DNA of 64,000 nucleotides from Herpetosiphon giganteus (GTDB lineage Bacteria; Chloroflexota; Chloroflexia; Chloroflexales; Herpetosiphonaceae), in NCBI RefSeq assembly GCF_016907925.1, contig NZ_JAFBCZ010000007.1, positions 186,001 to 250,000 on the forward strand. Reading direction: 5' to 3'. Positions 8,567 through 17,510 of this stretch are shown piece after piece. The position numbers and the translations under genes were made by a program. Below the pieces are notes generated by a model. It had not been told where the DNA came from. It did not search any database and was given only the letters and a program-made list of their open reading frames with translations. Every line of letters begins with the position of its first letter. The stretch's first letter is position 1.

Positions 8567-9163
8567 CGTCCAATCGTAGCGTACCGCGCCCAAGCGCATC
8601 GCCGCGGTAATGCCAGTACACACTAAAACTGCCAGCGCATCAAAATTAAGATAGGTACACAACAGATAGCCACATGCGCCGACAAAAGCGCAGGTCACAT
8701 ACAATTGGGTGCTGCGCTGAAACACCAAGGGAATTTCATTGCACAAAATATCGCGCAGCATGCCGCCAACCGAGGCCGTAATTACGCCCATCAAGGCGGC
8801 GATGAAGGCTGGCATTGAGGCTTCGAGACCATAGGCCACGCCAACCGCCGTAAACAAGCCCAAGCCAAAGGCATCGGGAATCATAATTGCCTTTTCGGTC
8901 AGCGCAACCCAATCGGCCTTGGCCACAAAAAACGAACCAATTGCCAATGCCAACATCAACATTGGGTAAATCGGTTGTTGCACCCAGTAGAATGGGCGAC
9001 GATCAAGCAAAATATCCCTCACTGTCCCACCGCCAAAGGTGGTCACAAACGCCACCGTATACACGCCAATTAAATCGAATGAACGGCGGCGGGCAGTAAT
9101 AATGCCTGAAATGGCAAAGGCAATCGTGGCACAAATTTCAATAATCGAGAGCAGCGTTTCCAC
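8555..9163 (-). CDS. TRIC-type (UPF0126) trimeric cation channel family membrane protein
   Basis: This 202-residue protein has about seven hydrophobic segments arranged as two related halves. Each half carries a Gly-rich turn followed by Arg-Asp: TFGGGTVRD and ASVGGMLRD, the signature of UPF0126/TRIC channels. Prokaryotic TRIC proteins are homotrimeric K+-conducting channels in the cytoplasmic membrane. The start codon is GTG (bases 9161-9163 on the opposite strand), preceded by AGAGGA four bases upstream. Confidence 0.85.
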   Translation of the reverse strand: METLLSIIEICATIAFAISGIITARRRSFDLIGVYTVAFVTTFGGGTVRDILLDRRPFYWVQQPIYPMLMLALAIGSFFVAKADWVALTEKAIMIPDAFGLGLFTAVGVAYGLEASMPAFIAALMGVITASVGGMLRDILCNEIPLVFQRSTQLYVTCAFVGACGYLLCTYLNFDALAVLVCTGITAAMRLGAVRYDWTLPI

Positions 9164-9192
9164 AACATCCTCTGAGTTTTAAGCTAATACAA

Positions 9193-9219
9193 AACCGCGC
9201 CGAAAAATCAGGCGCGGTT
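9193..9219 (-). terminator. Hairpin terminator after the GNAT gene
   Basis: Stem AACCGCGCC/GGCGCGGTT (9193-9201 and 9211-9219) with a 9-base loop. On the minus strand it lies 55 bases after the acetyltransferase stop and ends in TTTTG. Confidence 0.65.
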
Positions 9220-9273
9220 CATGTCGCGATTGTCTATCACTATACCACGAAGTTGCCATTGGTCTATAGCTAT

Positions 9274-9840
9274 TTAGGGCATGGTTGAGCTAGCTGGATA
9301 GGCTCCATGGGCTGCCAAATATTCGTCCTGCAACAAGTCCATCACAATATCGTCGTGCCAACGCCCATTGCGAAAATTGATTTGGCGCAAACGCCCAGCC
9401 ACTTGGAAGCCAACTTTGCTATAGACGCGCTGGGCACGTTGGTTATAATCGCGCACCGTCAATTGCAAGCGGTGAAAATTAAGCTCAGCAAAGACATAGC
9501 GGACGACCAAGTGCATTGCCTCGGTGCCATAGCCATTATCCCAAAACGCGCGATCAAGCATAATACCCAATTCTGCCGAGCGATTTTTTAATTGCGCGCC
9601 CCAAACATTGGTAAAGCCAATCAATTGACCAGTTGCTGTTAGTTCAATTGAGAAGCCAACATCGCTGCCACCATCGCGAAACCAATGGTCAAACATCATC
9701 ACATTCGTTGGTTCATGGCGCAAACGAATATCACCATCGGTCTGCAAGGCCATAATCTCAGGATCACCCCACCATTGATGAAAGATTGGCAGATCTTCTT
9801 GGCCAACAGAGCGCAGGGTCAAGCGACTTGAGCTAAACAT
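9274..9840 (-). CDS. RimJ/RimL-type GNAT acetyltransferase
   Basis: This 188-residue protein has the GNAT order of strands: LTLRSV at the start, IGFTNVWG, LGIMLDRAFWDNGYGTEAM (acetyl-CoA site region), and RVYSKVGFQ near the C-terminus. It probably acetylates an amine substrate using acetyl-CoA; the substrate is unknown. The longest frame begins at 9990, but its first 50 residues are unlike the family and overlap the divergent gene, so ATG 9840 (MFSSSRLTLRS) is chosen. It is transcribed alone and divergently from the LRV protein. Confidence 0.8.
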   Translation of the reverse strand: MFSSSRLTLRSVGQEDLPIFHQWWGDPEIMALQTDGDIRLRHEPTNVMMFDHWFRDGGSDVGFSIELTATGQLIGFTNVWGAQLKNRSAELGIMLDRAFWDNGYGTEAMHLVVRYVFAELNFHRLQLTVRDYNQRAQRVYSKVGFQVAGRLRQINFRNGRWHDDIVMDLLQDEYLAAHGAYPASSTMP

Positions 9841-9915
9841 GGGGTATACTCCATCGTAATTCAGCAACCCTGATTGTAGCACGTTCTTCGTAAATTTGGC
9901 ACGAGAGGCGCAATA

Positions 9916-11268
9916 ATGCTCGATTTGACCCAGCTTGATCAACCAGCCATGCTCACGCTTGCCCACGATCCTGCTACTGCTTCCGAGCAATTACAGGCGC
10001 TCGCCGAATGGCTTAAGCTCGTTCAAGTATCGCATTCGATTCAACCTAGCACAAGCTTGCATTATCTCACGATGCTTGCACCGCAAGGCCCGCTGGCAAT
10101 TTTCCTAGAGCGGAGCAATGCCTCGCCTGTAGTGGAAGCCTTGGTTGCCAACCCCAATACGCCAGCTACAGTTGCTTTAGAATTTGCTGCCGCTGTGCCT
10201 GCTGCTTTCTTCGCCAATCCCGCGTTGGATTCGTGGCTTTTGGCCAATCCCAACTTGTTTCATCAGATTGAACCGCTGCGCGTATTGCAGTTGCTGCGCT
10301 ACGCCAACATTCCAGCGCCTAGTTTGGCCTTGATTCGCACAATTAGCCCAGCAATTGCGCAAACTGTAGAATTGCATATTGGCTCGAATCCAGCGTTGGC
10401 TGCTGATTGGTATGCTCAGTATCAAAGCCATCAGCAGCAGGTTGCGTTGCCAGCTGTCGAAGCAACTATCCTATTGCAAGAATTGCTGTGTTTGAACGCG
10501 ATCAGCGAGCCAATGTTGGGCTGGTTGCGTCAATCGAGCCTTGAGCAGCATCAACGCCTCTTTATGCAAGTTGCGGCCAGCAGCACGCCAGCATTTGAGC
10601 CACAAACGCTTGATTTCAGCCCAAAATATGCCACCCTGCTTGATGCGCCATTTGCTCAACGCCTGCTAGTTGCCAATTCCAATGATGTTAAAGGCCTCGC
10701 AATTTTGGCCGAAGACGATGAGCCGAAAATTCGGCTTGTCGTAGCGCAGAATCAAGCAACCCCGCGGACTGTTCATCAACTGTTGGAGCTTGATGATTCG
10801 CAGCATGTTCGGGCGGCATTGGCCAGCAATCACAGCATTACGCCAACATTATTGTTGATGCTGGCGCGCGATCATAGCTGGTCGGGGTTGCCAATTCGTT
10901 TGGCCGCAGCCCGTAATCCGGTTGCAACTCCCGAAATTCTAGCGCTTTTGGCCCAAGATCAGGCTTCGCTTGTGCGCCAAACCGTGCTTCAGAGCCAGCA
11001 CATTGCGCCAGAAATTGGCCAACAAGTTCGCCAACGGGCATTAATCGAAGCCTTGTATGCGCTTGATCCATGGTTGCATCTGCTGGCATGCGGCCATCCT
11101 GCTACGCCAATTGAGCATTTGACCAAGGCTGTTCGTTCGCCATGGTGGCTTGGGCGGGCTGCCTTGGCCGAAAACCCGAGTTGCCCAAGCGCTGTGCTTG
11201 AGCAACTCGCCAATGATGGCAATTGCTATGTACGACTGCTTGCCCAACGGCGATTTCAGCACACTTAA
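9916..11268 (+). CDS. Leucine-rich repeat variant (LRV)-like repeat protein
   Basis: This 450-residue protein lacks a signal peptide or membrane segment. It is built from helical repeats with a recurrent pattern of Asn-Pro followed by a helix, for example VANPNTPATVALEFAAA, AARNPVATPEILALLAQD, and LAENPSCPSAVLEQLANDG ending in VRLLAQRR. That pattern matches leucine-rich repeat variant (LRV) repeats, which form a right-handed superhelix used for protein binding. No catalytic motif is visible. It is probably a cytoplasmic scaffold; its partners are unknown. Confidence 0.75.
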   Translation: MLDLTQLDQPAMLTLAHDPATASEQLQALAEWLKLVQVSHSIQPSTSLHYLTMLAPQGPLAIFLERSNASPVVEALVANPNTPATVALEFAAAVPAAFFANPALDSWLLANPNLFHQIEPLRVLQLLRYANIPAPSLALIRTISPAIAQTVELHIGSNPALAADWYAQYQSHQQQVALPAVEATILLQELLCLNAISEPMLGWLRQSSLEQHQRLFMQVAASSTPAFEPQTLDFSPKYATLLDAPFAQRLLVANSNDVKGLAILAEDDEPKIRLVVAQNQATPRTVHQLLELDDSQHVRAALASNHSITPTLLLMLARDHSWSGLPIRLAAARNPVATPEILALLAQDQASLVRQTVLQSQHIAPEIGQQVRQRALIEALYALDPWLHLLACGHPATPIEHLTKAVRSPWWLGRAALAENPSCPSAVLEQLANDGNCYVRLLAQRRFQHT

Positions 11269-11276
11269 ATAGCGGT

Positions 11277-11304
11277 GAGCCACGATCTGTTTTGATTGTG
11301 GCTC
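11277..11304. terminator. Bidirectional terminator between convergent LRV and kinase genes
   Basis: Arms GAGCCACGATC (11277-11287) and GATTGTGGCTC (11294-11304) pair with one mismatch around a short T-rich loop. The hairpin is centred between the stops at 11268 (+) and 11321 (-). Confidence 0.6.
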
Positions 11305-11320
11305 GCTGCGATACGTTTGC

Positions 11321-13648
11321 TTATTGCCAATAGCCTGCCATCAAATCGCCGCCCCGAGTCGGAATCCCGCCGCCACCTGGGACTGCCCCACCTTGGGCAT
11401 TGTAGACCGTGAAGGTCACTTCTTGGCTGGCCGCCAACCCACAGACATTGGTATTGCCAGCGCCGTCGACGTTGCCGCGATTGCCCAGCCCATCGACAGC
11501 AACAAACCAGCCGCCGGTGTTAACGCCGCGAATATGCACTGCAAAACAGGTTGGGTCAACCGCGTTTTCTGCATACTTTTGGAAGTACAAACGTTGGGTT
11601 TTTGCGATAGTTGGCACGGCAGTTGGTGGTGCTGGCCGTGTTGGCGTGGCTGGTACTGCGGTGGGCGAAATTGCGCGTAAACGCGCACGCAAGTCGCCTA
11701 CATCGATATTCGGTGCATCCTGCGCTAACTCCAAGGCCAAACTATACACTTCACGAGCTTTTGCTAGTTGCCCAGTTTCTTCAAAATTCTGGCCCTTCGC
11801 GAGGTAGGCCTTGAGCATTGCATCGATCACCGCTAAATCGTTTTTCAATCGTGCGAATTCCTGCGTCGAATTGATTTGGGCTAAGCTTTGATCTAATTGA
11901 TCGATTGCCGCATCCCATTCTCCATCGCTGAACGCTTGTTTGCCCGCTTGATAACTGCCGAGCAACTGATCAAGCTGTTTGGCCAACGCATGATTAGGCT
12001 CAAAACGAAAGGCCTCGGCGAGATATTGCTTGCTCATGACAACAGCATCTGGATTCGTCAACGTGCTGAGTGCCCAATTAAAATAGGTCGCCGATCCAAT
12101 ACTTGTCAGCTCAAGATAGTTTTTGTCAATCTCCCAGACCCGATTAAACGACTTGGCTGCTTTTGGCCAATCTTGCTGGGCATAGGCTTCTTGGCCAACA
12201 CTATATGCCAAGCGCTTGGCTTCTTGTGGATCGCTTAGTTCTTCAGCGCCAGTTGGGGCCGGCGCTAGGGTTGTAGTTGCTTGGAGCGATGGGGTGATAA
12301 TGATCGCACTTTGATTTGCAGGAGTCGCGGTCGGTTCGACGGTGCTGGTTCCGAAAGCTCGGTTACCAGCCCAAATCAGGCATAACACAATGAAAAAGGC
12401 TCCAGCACCAAGCAAGCGTCGATCGTGGGTAAGCTTTTGCCATGAGTTTGGCTTTGGTGACACATAGCTTGGTGGCGCGAAATTTGGCTGCGAATCTGGG
12501 TTGAAATTGACTTGGCTCGGTTGCTGGTAGGGTTGCTGAATTGCTTGATTTGGCATTGAGTGTGGCCCATGGTTGAAATTGGGCTGGCTGGCTGGCTGGT
12601 AAGGTTGCTGAATTGCTTGGTTTGGCGTTGAATGTGGCCCATGGTTGAAGTTGGGTGTGCTTGTTGGCTGATTAGCAGTACGCTGATTGATTTTTGCTGG
12701 AGTTGAAGCGCTTGGATAGCCTGCTGTTTCAATTGTTGGTTGATGGGCAGCCTGAACCACAGCTGGTAGCGGCTGATTAGGAATTGACCGTGCTTGATGA
12801 TATTTGGATTGTTTGAGTGCTTCAATAAAATCTGCCATGGTTGCAAAGCGTTGTGCTGGTTGGCGTGCTGTTGCTTGGGCAATCACTTCAGCTGTCCGAA
12901 CCGGTACAAGGGGCGCAAGTTGGGGCAACGCTGGCAAATTGGCCTTAAGAATCTTACCAATAATGCTTTGAAGCCCAGCATTTTTATGGTAATAGGGATG
13001 TTCGCCCGCCAAAGCCTCATAAAGGATTAATCCCAGCGCATAAATATCTGCACGAATATCGGGCGTTTCGCCCTCGAAAATTTCTGGAGCTGTATAAGCA
13101 ATGGTGCCTGCAAATCCCCCAGTTTGAGTTAAACGAGATTGATTCGTTACGAGCGCAATGCCAAAATCGGCTAATACGGCATCACCATTGTTGCGAAAGA
13201 GAATATTACTTGGCTTAATATCACGGTGAATAATGTTTTTGCCATGGGCATAATCAAGGGCCGAGCCAATTTGTTCACCAACTTTAATCATAAAATCAAG
13301 TGTTTGTTGCTGATTGAGGCAATCGCCAAGTGTGCCACCATTAATATATTCCATGGCAATAAATGGAATTTCCTGTTGTGTTGCAACAAGCCACAACTTG
13401 CCTGTCTCATAAATTTTAACAATATGCGGATGGTGCAATTTATTGATTGCTGCTGCTTCACGTTGAAAACGCAGCAAACTATCTTGATCATCGGTTGCAT
13501 CTGGATTTAATACTTTGAGGGCAATTGGTGGAAACGCGGGATGTTCCGCATAATAGACCTCGGCCATACCGCCTGCGCCAATTTTATGCCGAATGAAATA
13601 CTCGCCGAATTGTTGGTTGTTAAATTGAGGATGTGCTAAGTTACTCAT
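11321..13648 (-). CDS. Transmembrane Ser/Thr protein kinase with TPR-like ectodomain
   Basis: This 775-residue protein starts with a Hanks-type kinase domain (about 14-280): G-loop IGAGGMAEVYYA, Lys45 in ALKVL, HRDIKPSN, DFGIA and YTAPEIF. A Gln/Pro/Asn-rich linker follows, with NFNHGPHS repeated. One membrane helix lies near residues 413-434 (LGAGAFFIVLCLIWAG). Outside, an Ala-rich helical region contains TPR-like pairs (GQEAYAQQDWPKAAKSFNRV). A C-terminal domain of about 90 residues (RLYFQKYAENAVDPTCF to DLMAGYWQ) is nearly the same as in the next kinase. All catalytic residues are present. The ectodomain probably senses an envelope or extracellular signal. Confidence 0.92.
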   Translation of the reverse strand: MSNLAHPQFNNQQFGEYFIRHKIGAGGMAEVYYAEHPAFPPIALKVLNPDATDDQDSLLRFQREAAAINKLHHPHIVKIYETGKLWLVATQQEIPFIAMEYINGGTLGDCLNQQQTLDFMIKVGEQIGSALDYAHGKNIIHRDIKPSNILFRNNGDAVLADFGIALVTNQSRLTQTGGFAGTIAYTAPEIFEGETPDIRADIYALGLILYEALAGEHPYYHKNAGLQSIIGKILKANLPALPQLAPLVPVRTAEVIAQATARQPAQRFATMADFIEALKQSKYHQARSIPNQPLPAVVQAAHQPTIETAGYPSASTPAKINQRTANQPTSTPNFNHGPHSTPNQAIQQPYQPASQPNFNHGPHSMPNQAIQQPYQQPSQVNFNPDSQPNFAPPSYVSPKPNSWQKLTHDRRLLGAGAFFIVLCLIWAGNRAFGTSTVEPTATPANQSAIIITPSLQATTTLAPAPTGAEELSDPQEAKRLAYSVGQEAYAQQDWPKAAKSFNRVWEIDKNYLELTSIGSATYFNWALSTLTNPDAVVMSKQYLAEAFRFEPNHALAKQLDQLLGSYQAGKQAFSDGEWDAAIDQLDQSLAQINSTQEFARLKNDLAVIDAMLKAYLAKGQNFEETGQLAKAREVYSLALELAQDAPNIDVGDLRARLRAISPTAVPATPTRPAPPTAVPTIAKTQRLYFQKYAENAVDPTCFAVHIRGVNTGGWFVAVDGLGNRGNVDGAGNTNVCGLAASQEVTFTVYNAQGGAVPGGGGIPTRGGDLMAGYWQ

Positions 13649-14068
13649 ACTGGCCCCTTAACCGTAACGCTGAATAACTGGAAATCATCACAAGCAAATA
13701 GCCCTAGAAAACAGCTAACGCCGCTTATAAGTGCTCAAGAACCTGTTCGTTTGAACTATAGACTGATTGAATGATTGAAGTATTATCACATTATTTTGTT
13801 CGCTTCGCAAGTTTGATTTTCATTTTGCTGCGATTACATAGCAATCTATGTTGGCATTACCTTTCTGTTTAGATACATTTTAATGGGAAATTTCGTGCCT
13901 TATCCATACCAATTTGCCAATTTATCTAAATTCGGAACTGGCTTGCTATTGAATAACATGTTATGAATTGTGATGATGATTTGAGACACAAAAATCCCCT
14001 AGGCTATCAACATAGCACTAGGGGATTTTGCAAGGTACTTTTGGTCTATATAAAAGTGGTATAGATGG
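13649..14068. other. Intergenic region between the two kinase genes
   Basis: These 420 bases contain the terminator of the upstream minus-strand kinase (13991-14029) and should hold the promoter of the downstream one in the AT-rich part near 13,740-13,900. No coding frame, repeat family or clear -35/-10 pair was recognised. Confidence 0.5.
13991..14029 (-). terminator. Strong hairpin terminator after the second kinase gene
   Basis: A perfect 12-base stem AAAATCCCCTAG/CTAGGGGATTTT (13991-14002 and 14018-14029) with a 15-base loop. It lies about 40 bases beyond the stop of the 1012-residue kinase and ends in a T run on both strands. Confidence 0.85.
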
Positions 14069-17000
14069 TTATTGCCAATAGCCCGTCATCAAGTCGCCGC
14101 CCCGGGTTGGAATCCCGCCACCACCTGGGACTGCGCTACCTTGGGCATTGTAGACCGTGAAGGTCACTTCTTGGCTAGCTGCCAGCCCACAGACATTGGT
14201 ATTGCCTGCGCCGTCGACGTTGCCGCGATTACCCAAACCATCAACCGCGACAAACCAACCATTGGTACCCACGCCGCGAATGTGGACTGCAAAACAGGTT
14301 GGGTCAACCGCGTTTTCTGCATACTTTTGGAAGTACAAGCGTTGAGCCACTGGCACGGCGGTTGGTGGCGCTGGCCGCGTTGGCGTTGCTGGAACCTCGG
14401 TTGGAGCCGTCGCGCGAATGCGGCTATTGGCGGTGGCTACATCCAAATTGCCATCAAGCTCTTGCAGGCCAGCAGCCTCGCGATAGATCGCATTGGCTCC
14501 CTCGATATTGCCTGCTTCTTCAAGTTGGCGACCACGGCCAAGATAGGCTTCATACAGCTGTTTGACGGTTTGCAGCTTGCCCATCAGATCACCAAATTCG
14601 CCGCTGCCCGCAGTTTGGGCTTCGCGATAGGCGTTGATCGCTGCTTGCCAATCTTGCTGTTCGGCAGCGGTTTGGCCATTCCGATACAGATTCAGCACTT
14701 TGGCCAAATTGGTACCTGGTTGATGGTCGGGCTTGAAGCCAAAGGTTTTATTCAAAATTTCAAGCCCACTAGCCACTTTGTCAGGGCCGGTCAATTCGTT
14801 GATCGTCCAGTTGTAGTAGGTTGCCGAGCCAATATTGCTCAAATCAAGATAGGCTGGGTCGATTGCGAGCACTTTATCGAAGGCGGCGGCAGCTTTTGGC
14901 CAATCTTGTTGGGCATAGGCTTCTTGGCCAACCACATATTCCAAGCGCTTGGCTTCTTGGGGATCGCTAGTTTGCTCGGCAGTTGGCGTTGCCGCAGCAG
15001 TGGTTGTGGTCGTTGCAGTTGGTGTAACATCGCCACCAGCAACGCTGGCATCCGAGGTTGCGGTTACAACGCTCGCAATATTGGGATCGTCTTTGCCACG
15101 GCCAAAGCTCAAAAATGCAATGACGAGCAACGCTAAAAGTGCACTACCCAAAGCCACAAGGACTTTTGGTGAACGGAAGAAATCTTTGGCTTTGCCAACA
15201 GCCGATGCTTTTGGTGGCATTGCATAGGGCGGTGGCGCATCAGCATAATCTGCTTCAAACGATTGGGCAACTGGCGCTGCAGCAGGCCGCGCTAGCTCAA
15301 TCCGTTGGGCATTAATTGGCCGCGCTGGACCTTTTTTCGGCATCGGCTCATTCGATAGCGAAGCCCCACCCATCGCTGGATAGGCTTGATTACCCGTTTG
15401 TGGGTAGGCCTGATTACCCGTTTGTGGGTACGCCTGATTGCCGGTTTGTGGGTAGGCCTGATTACCCGTTTGCGGATATGCTTGATTACCCGTTTGTGGG
15501 TAGGCCTGATTACCCGTTTGTGGGTAGGCCTGATTACCCGTTTGCGGATAGGCTTGATTGCCGGTTACTGGATAGGCCGGATACATGACGGTGCTTTCAT
15601 TATCGACAGGTTGATTGGTTTGACTTGGAATCGGTCGATTGGGCACGCTATGCGGCGTATACATCATCGTGCTTTGATCATCAAGCGGCACGGTTGGCGC
15701 TGCTGGCACAGGCTGATTGGCCTGCGAGGGAGCGCGTGGAATTTCTTGATCTGGCTTGGTGGTTGGGGCTTGGCGCAATGGCGTTTGAGCCGCAGTTGAT
15801 TGTTGATTGACCACCGGATTTGGCTGAGCTGGCGTGTAAATTTGAGTTGCATCAACTGGTGGTTGAGCGACCGGCGCAGCAGGTTGTTGATTGACCACCG
15901 GATTTGGCTGAGCTGGCGTGTAGATTTGGGTCGCCTCAACTGGCGCAGCAGGTTGTTGGTTGACCACCGGATTTGGCTGGGCCGGCGTGTAGATTTGGGT
16001 CGCCTCAACTGGCGCAGCAGGTTGTTGATTGACCACCGGATTGGCCGCTGGCGGCGTATAAATCATGGTGCCTTCGCCTGCATCGGGCAACGCCGAGGCC
16101 GCTGCTGAGGCTGCTACTCCAGCCCCAAAGGCTTGGTTTTGATTATTGCCTGCCTGCGGATTGCGTTGTGGTGGGCGATTTGGCGCACCAGGTCGATTGG
16201 TAATCGGAATCATCGGGCGACCGCTGGCGTTCAATTGTTGCGCTGGGCGATCACTGACCCGATTGAATTTAGCCTGCTTCAACGCCTCAACAAAATCTGA
16301 CATGGTTGCAAAGCGGCGGATTGGATCTTTGGCAGTTGCTTGGGCCAAGATTTCAGCAGTTAATGGTGGCACATGCGGCGCTACATCTTGCAATGGTGGC
16401 AATGGCGTAGTCAGAATCTTGCTCATGGCAATTTGCGCATTGGTGCTGATATTAGCGTAGGGATTATGCCCGGCCAACGATTCATACAAAATCAAGCCAA
16501 GCGCATAAATATCCGAGCGCATATCGGCAGTTTCGCCCTCGAAGATTTCAGGGGCGGTATAAGCAACTGTGCCAGCAAAGCCACCAGCTTTGGTCATGCG
16601 TGCTTCATTATTGGCCAAAGCAATCCCAAAGTCGGCGAGCACGGCATGGCCATTGCTGCGGAACAGAATATTACTTGGTTTAATATCGCGGTGAATAAAG
16701 CCTTTGCCGTGAGCGTAGTCGAGTGCCGAGCCAATTTGCTCGCCCATTTCTAGGGTCAGATTCAGCGGCTGTTGCGGCTGTTGGCGCAATCGATCGGTTA
16801 ATGTCCCACCAGCAATATATTCCATTGCAATATAATGGATTGGCTGGTAGGGATTTTGGGCTTGGGCAATATCGCTCGCTTCGTAGAGCTGCACAATATG
16901 TGGGTGATGCAAGGTGCGATTGGCGCGGGCTTCGCGCATAAAGCGCTGAAGCGTATCGTTGTCGTGAGCAAAATAGGGTGGTAATACTTTGAAGGCAACC

Positions 17001-17107
17001 TGACCATAGGCTTGGTGCTGCGCGCGATAGACTTGCGCCATCCCACCACGGCCAATCTCTTCTTGCAATGTATACTCACCCAGTTGGGTATGTTCAAACG
17101 ATTTCAT
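14069..17107 (-). CDS. Transmembrane Ser/Thr protein kinase with long repeat-rich linker
   Basis: This 1012-residue protein opens with a Hanks kinase domain (about 10-275): IGRGGMAQVYRA, Lys40 in AFKVL, HRDIKPSN, DFGIA and YTAPEIF. A linker of over 350 residues follows. It has repeated units around ATQIYTPAQPNPVVNQQPAA and then one VTGNQAYP plus seven QTGNQAYP units. A membrane helix lies near 646-667 (LVALGSALLALLVIAFL). The ectodomain has TPR-like helices and a C-terminal module (about 920-1012) almost the same as in the neighbouring kinase. The two kinases are tandem paralogues. The repeated Thr-x-Ile/Met-Tyr-Thr-Pro motif could be an autophosphorylation or docking site (inference). Confidence 0.92.
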   Translation of the reverse strand: MKSFEHTQLGEYTLQEEIGRGGMAQVYRAQHQAYGQVAFKVLPPYFAHDNDTLQRFMREARANRTLHHPHIVQLYEASDIAQAQNPYQPIHYIAMEYIAGGTLTDRLRQQPQQPLNLTLEMGEQIGSALDYAHGKGFIHRDIKPSNILFRSNGHAVLADFGIALANNEARMTKAGGFAGTVAYTAPEIFEGETADMRSDIYALGLILYESLAGHNPYANISTNAQIAMSKILTTPLPPLQDVAPHVPPLTAEILAQATAKDPIRRFATMSDFVEALKQAKFNRVSDRPAQQLNASGRPMIPITNRPGAPNRPPQRNPQAGNNQNQAFGAGVAASAAASALPDAGEGTMIYTPPAANPVVNQQPAAPVEATQIYTPAQPNPVVNQQPAAPVEATQIYTPAQPNPVVNQQPAAPVAQPPVDATQIYTPAQPNPVVNQQSTAAQTPLRQAPTTKPDQEIPRAPSQANQPVPAAPTVPLDDQSTMMYTPHSVPNRPIPSQTNQPVDNESTVMYPAYPVTGNQAYPQTGNQAYPQTGNQAYPQTGNQAYPQTGNQAYPQTGNQAYPQTGNQAYPQTGNQAYPAMGGASLSNEPMPKKGPARPINAQRIELARPAAAPVAQSFEADYADAPPPYAMPPKASAVGKAKDFFRSPKVLVALGSALLALLVIAFLSFGRGKDDPNIASVVTATSDASVAGGDVTPTATTTTTAAATPTAEQTSDPQEAKRLEYVVGQEAYAQQDWPKAAAAFDKVLAIDPAYLDLSNIGSATYYNWTINELTGPDKVASGLEILNKTFGFKPDHQPGTNLAKVLNLYRNGQTAAEQQDWQAAINAYREAQTAGSGEFGDLMGKLQTVKQLYEAYLGRGRQLEEAGNIEGANAIYREAAGLQELDGNLDVATANSRIRATAPTEVPATPTRPAPPTAVPVAQRLYFQKYAENAVDPTCFAVHIRGVGTNGWFVAVDGLGNRGNVDGAGNTNVCGLAASQEVTFTVYNAQGSAVPGGGGIPTRGGDLMTGYWQ
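15381..15572 (-). repeat. 24-bp coding tandem repeat (8 units) in the kinase linker
   Basis: Eight head-to-tail 24-base units encode VTGNQAYP once and QTGNQAYP seven times. Units differ from each other at one to five bases, always keeping frame. Such arrays change copy number by slippage, so linker length may vary between strains. Confidence 0.9.
15800..16060 (-). repeat. About 70-bp coding repeats in the kinase linker
   Basis: Four units encode variants of ATQIYTPAQPNPVVNQQ, one longer by three to four residues (APVAQPPVD in place of APVE). Two inner units are almost the same at DNA level. They lie N-terminal to the 24-base array in the same linker. Confidence 0.85.
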
Positions 17108-17510
17108 TGCTGTAATCCTACAACGTCAACTGCGGAGTATCCCGCTTCTAGTATCAAGTGCCAAAAATTGCAGGCTGGGTTGTTGACCCATTATCACATC
17201 ATTCGGCAACATTGACAAGCACGAAATTGAAGATTTAAAAAATTCATTAATTAAGCGCTTGAGCGCTTGCTATCGCGCTAAATTTAATCGGCTTGGCTCC
17301 AAAGGGGTTGCTAGCTATGTGGATACGCTCTGCAAACGATCGTTGATTAGCAGGTTTCGTGCCGCTACGATTAAAAGTTGGTTGTAATTATATGTTAGGA
17401 AAGACGGATTTGCTGTGCCCGCAGGCCTAAAATCCTACTTGCAAGCGGCGGAGAGTGCGGTATGCTAAGGTAACCACAGAGGTTCCCACCTTCATTTTTA
17501 AGGACAATCC
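17108..17510. other. Divergent promoter region between kinase and ATP-grasp operon
   Basis: These 403 bases separate divergent genes and must hold both promoters. A small hairpin AAGCGC-TTGA-GCGCTT is at 17253-17268 in AT-rich surroundings. AAGGA (17500-17504) is the ribosome-binding site of the ATP-grasp gene. No gene or shared repeat was seen. Confidence 0.5.

Noticed and set aside
9841-9990. N-terminal extension of the GNAT protein
   Set aside because: The extra 50 residues do not fit the family and overlap the start of the divergent LRV gene.
14072-15136. A 354-codon plus-strand frame opposite the second kinase
   Set aside because: It mirrors the repeats and codon bias of the real kinase ectodomain and has no ribosome-binding site or domain of its own.
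15381-15572. Regular 24-bp repeats that might be taken for a CRISPR array
   Set aside because: The units are directly adjacent with no spacers, keep reading frame inside a kinase gene and encode QTGNQAYP.
17253-17268. AAGCGC-TTGA-GCGCTT hairpin as a LacI-type operator
   Set aside because: The centre is TTGA, not CG, and the arms do not fit the TGnAAnCGnTTnCA form.
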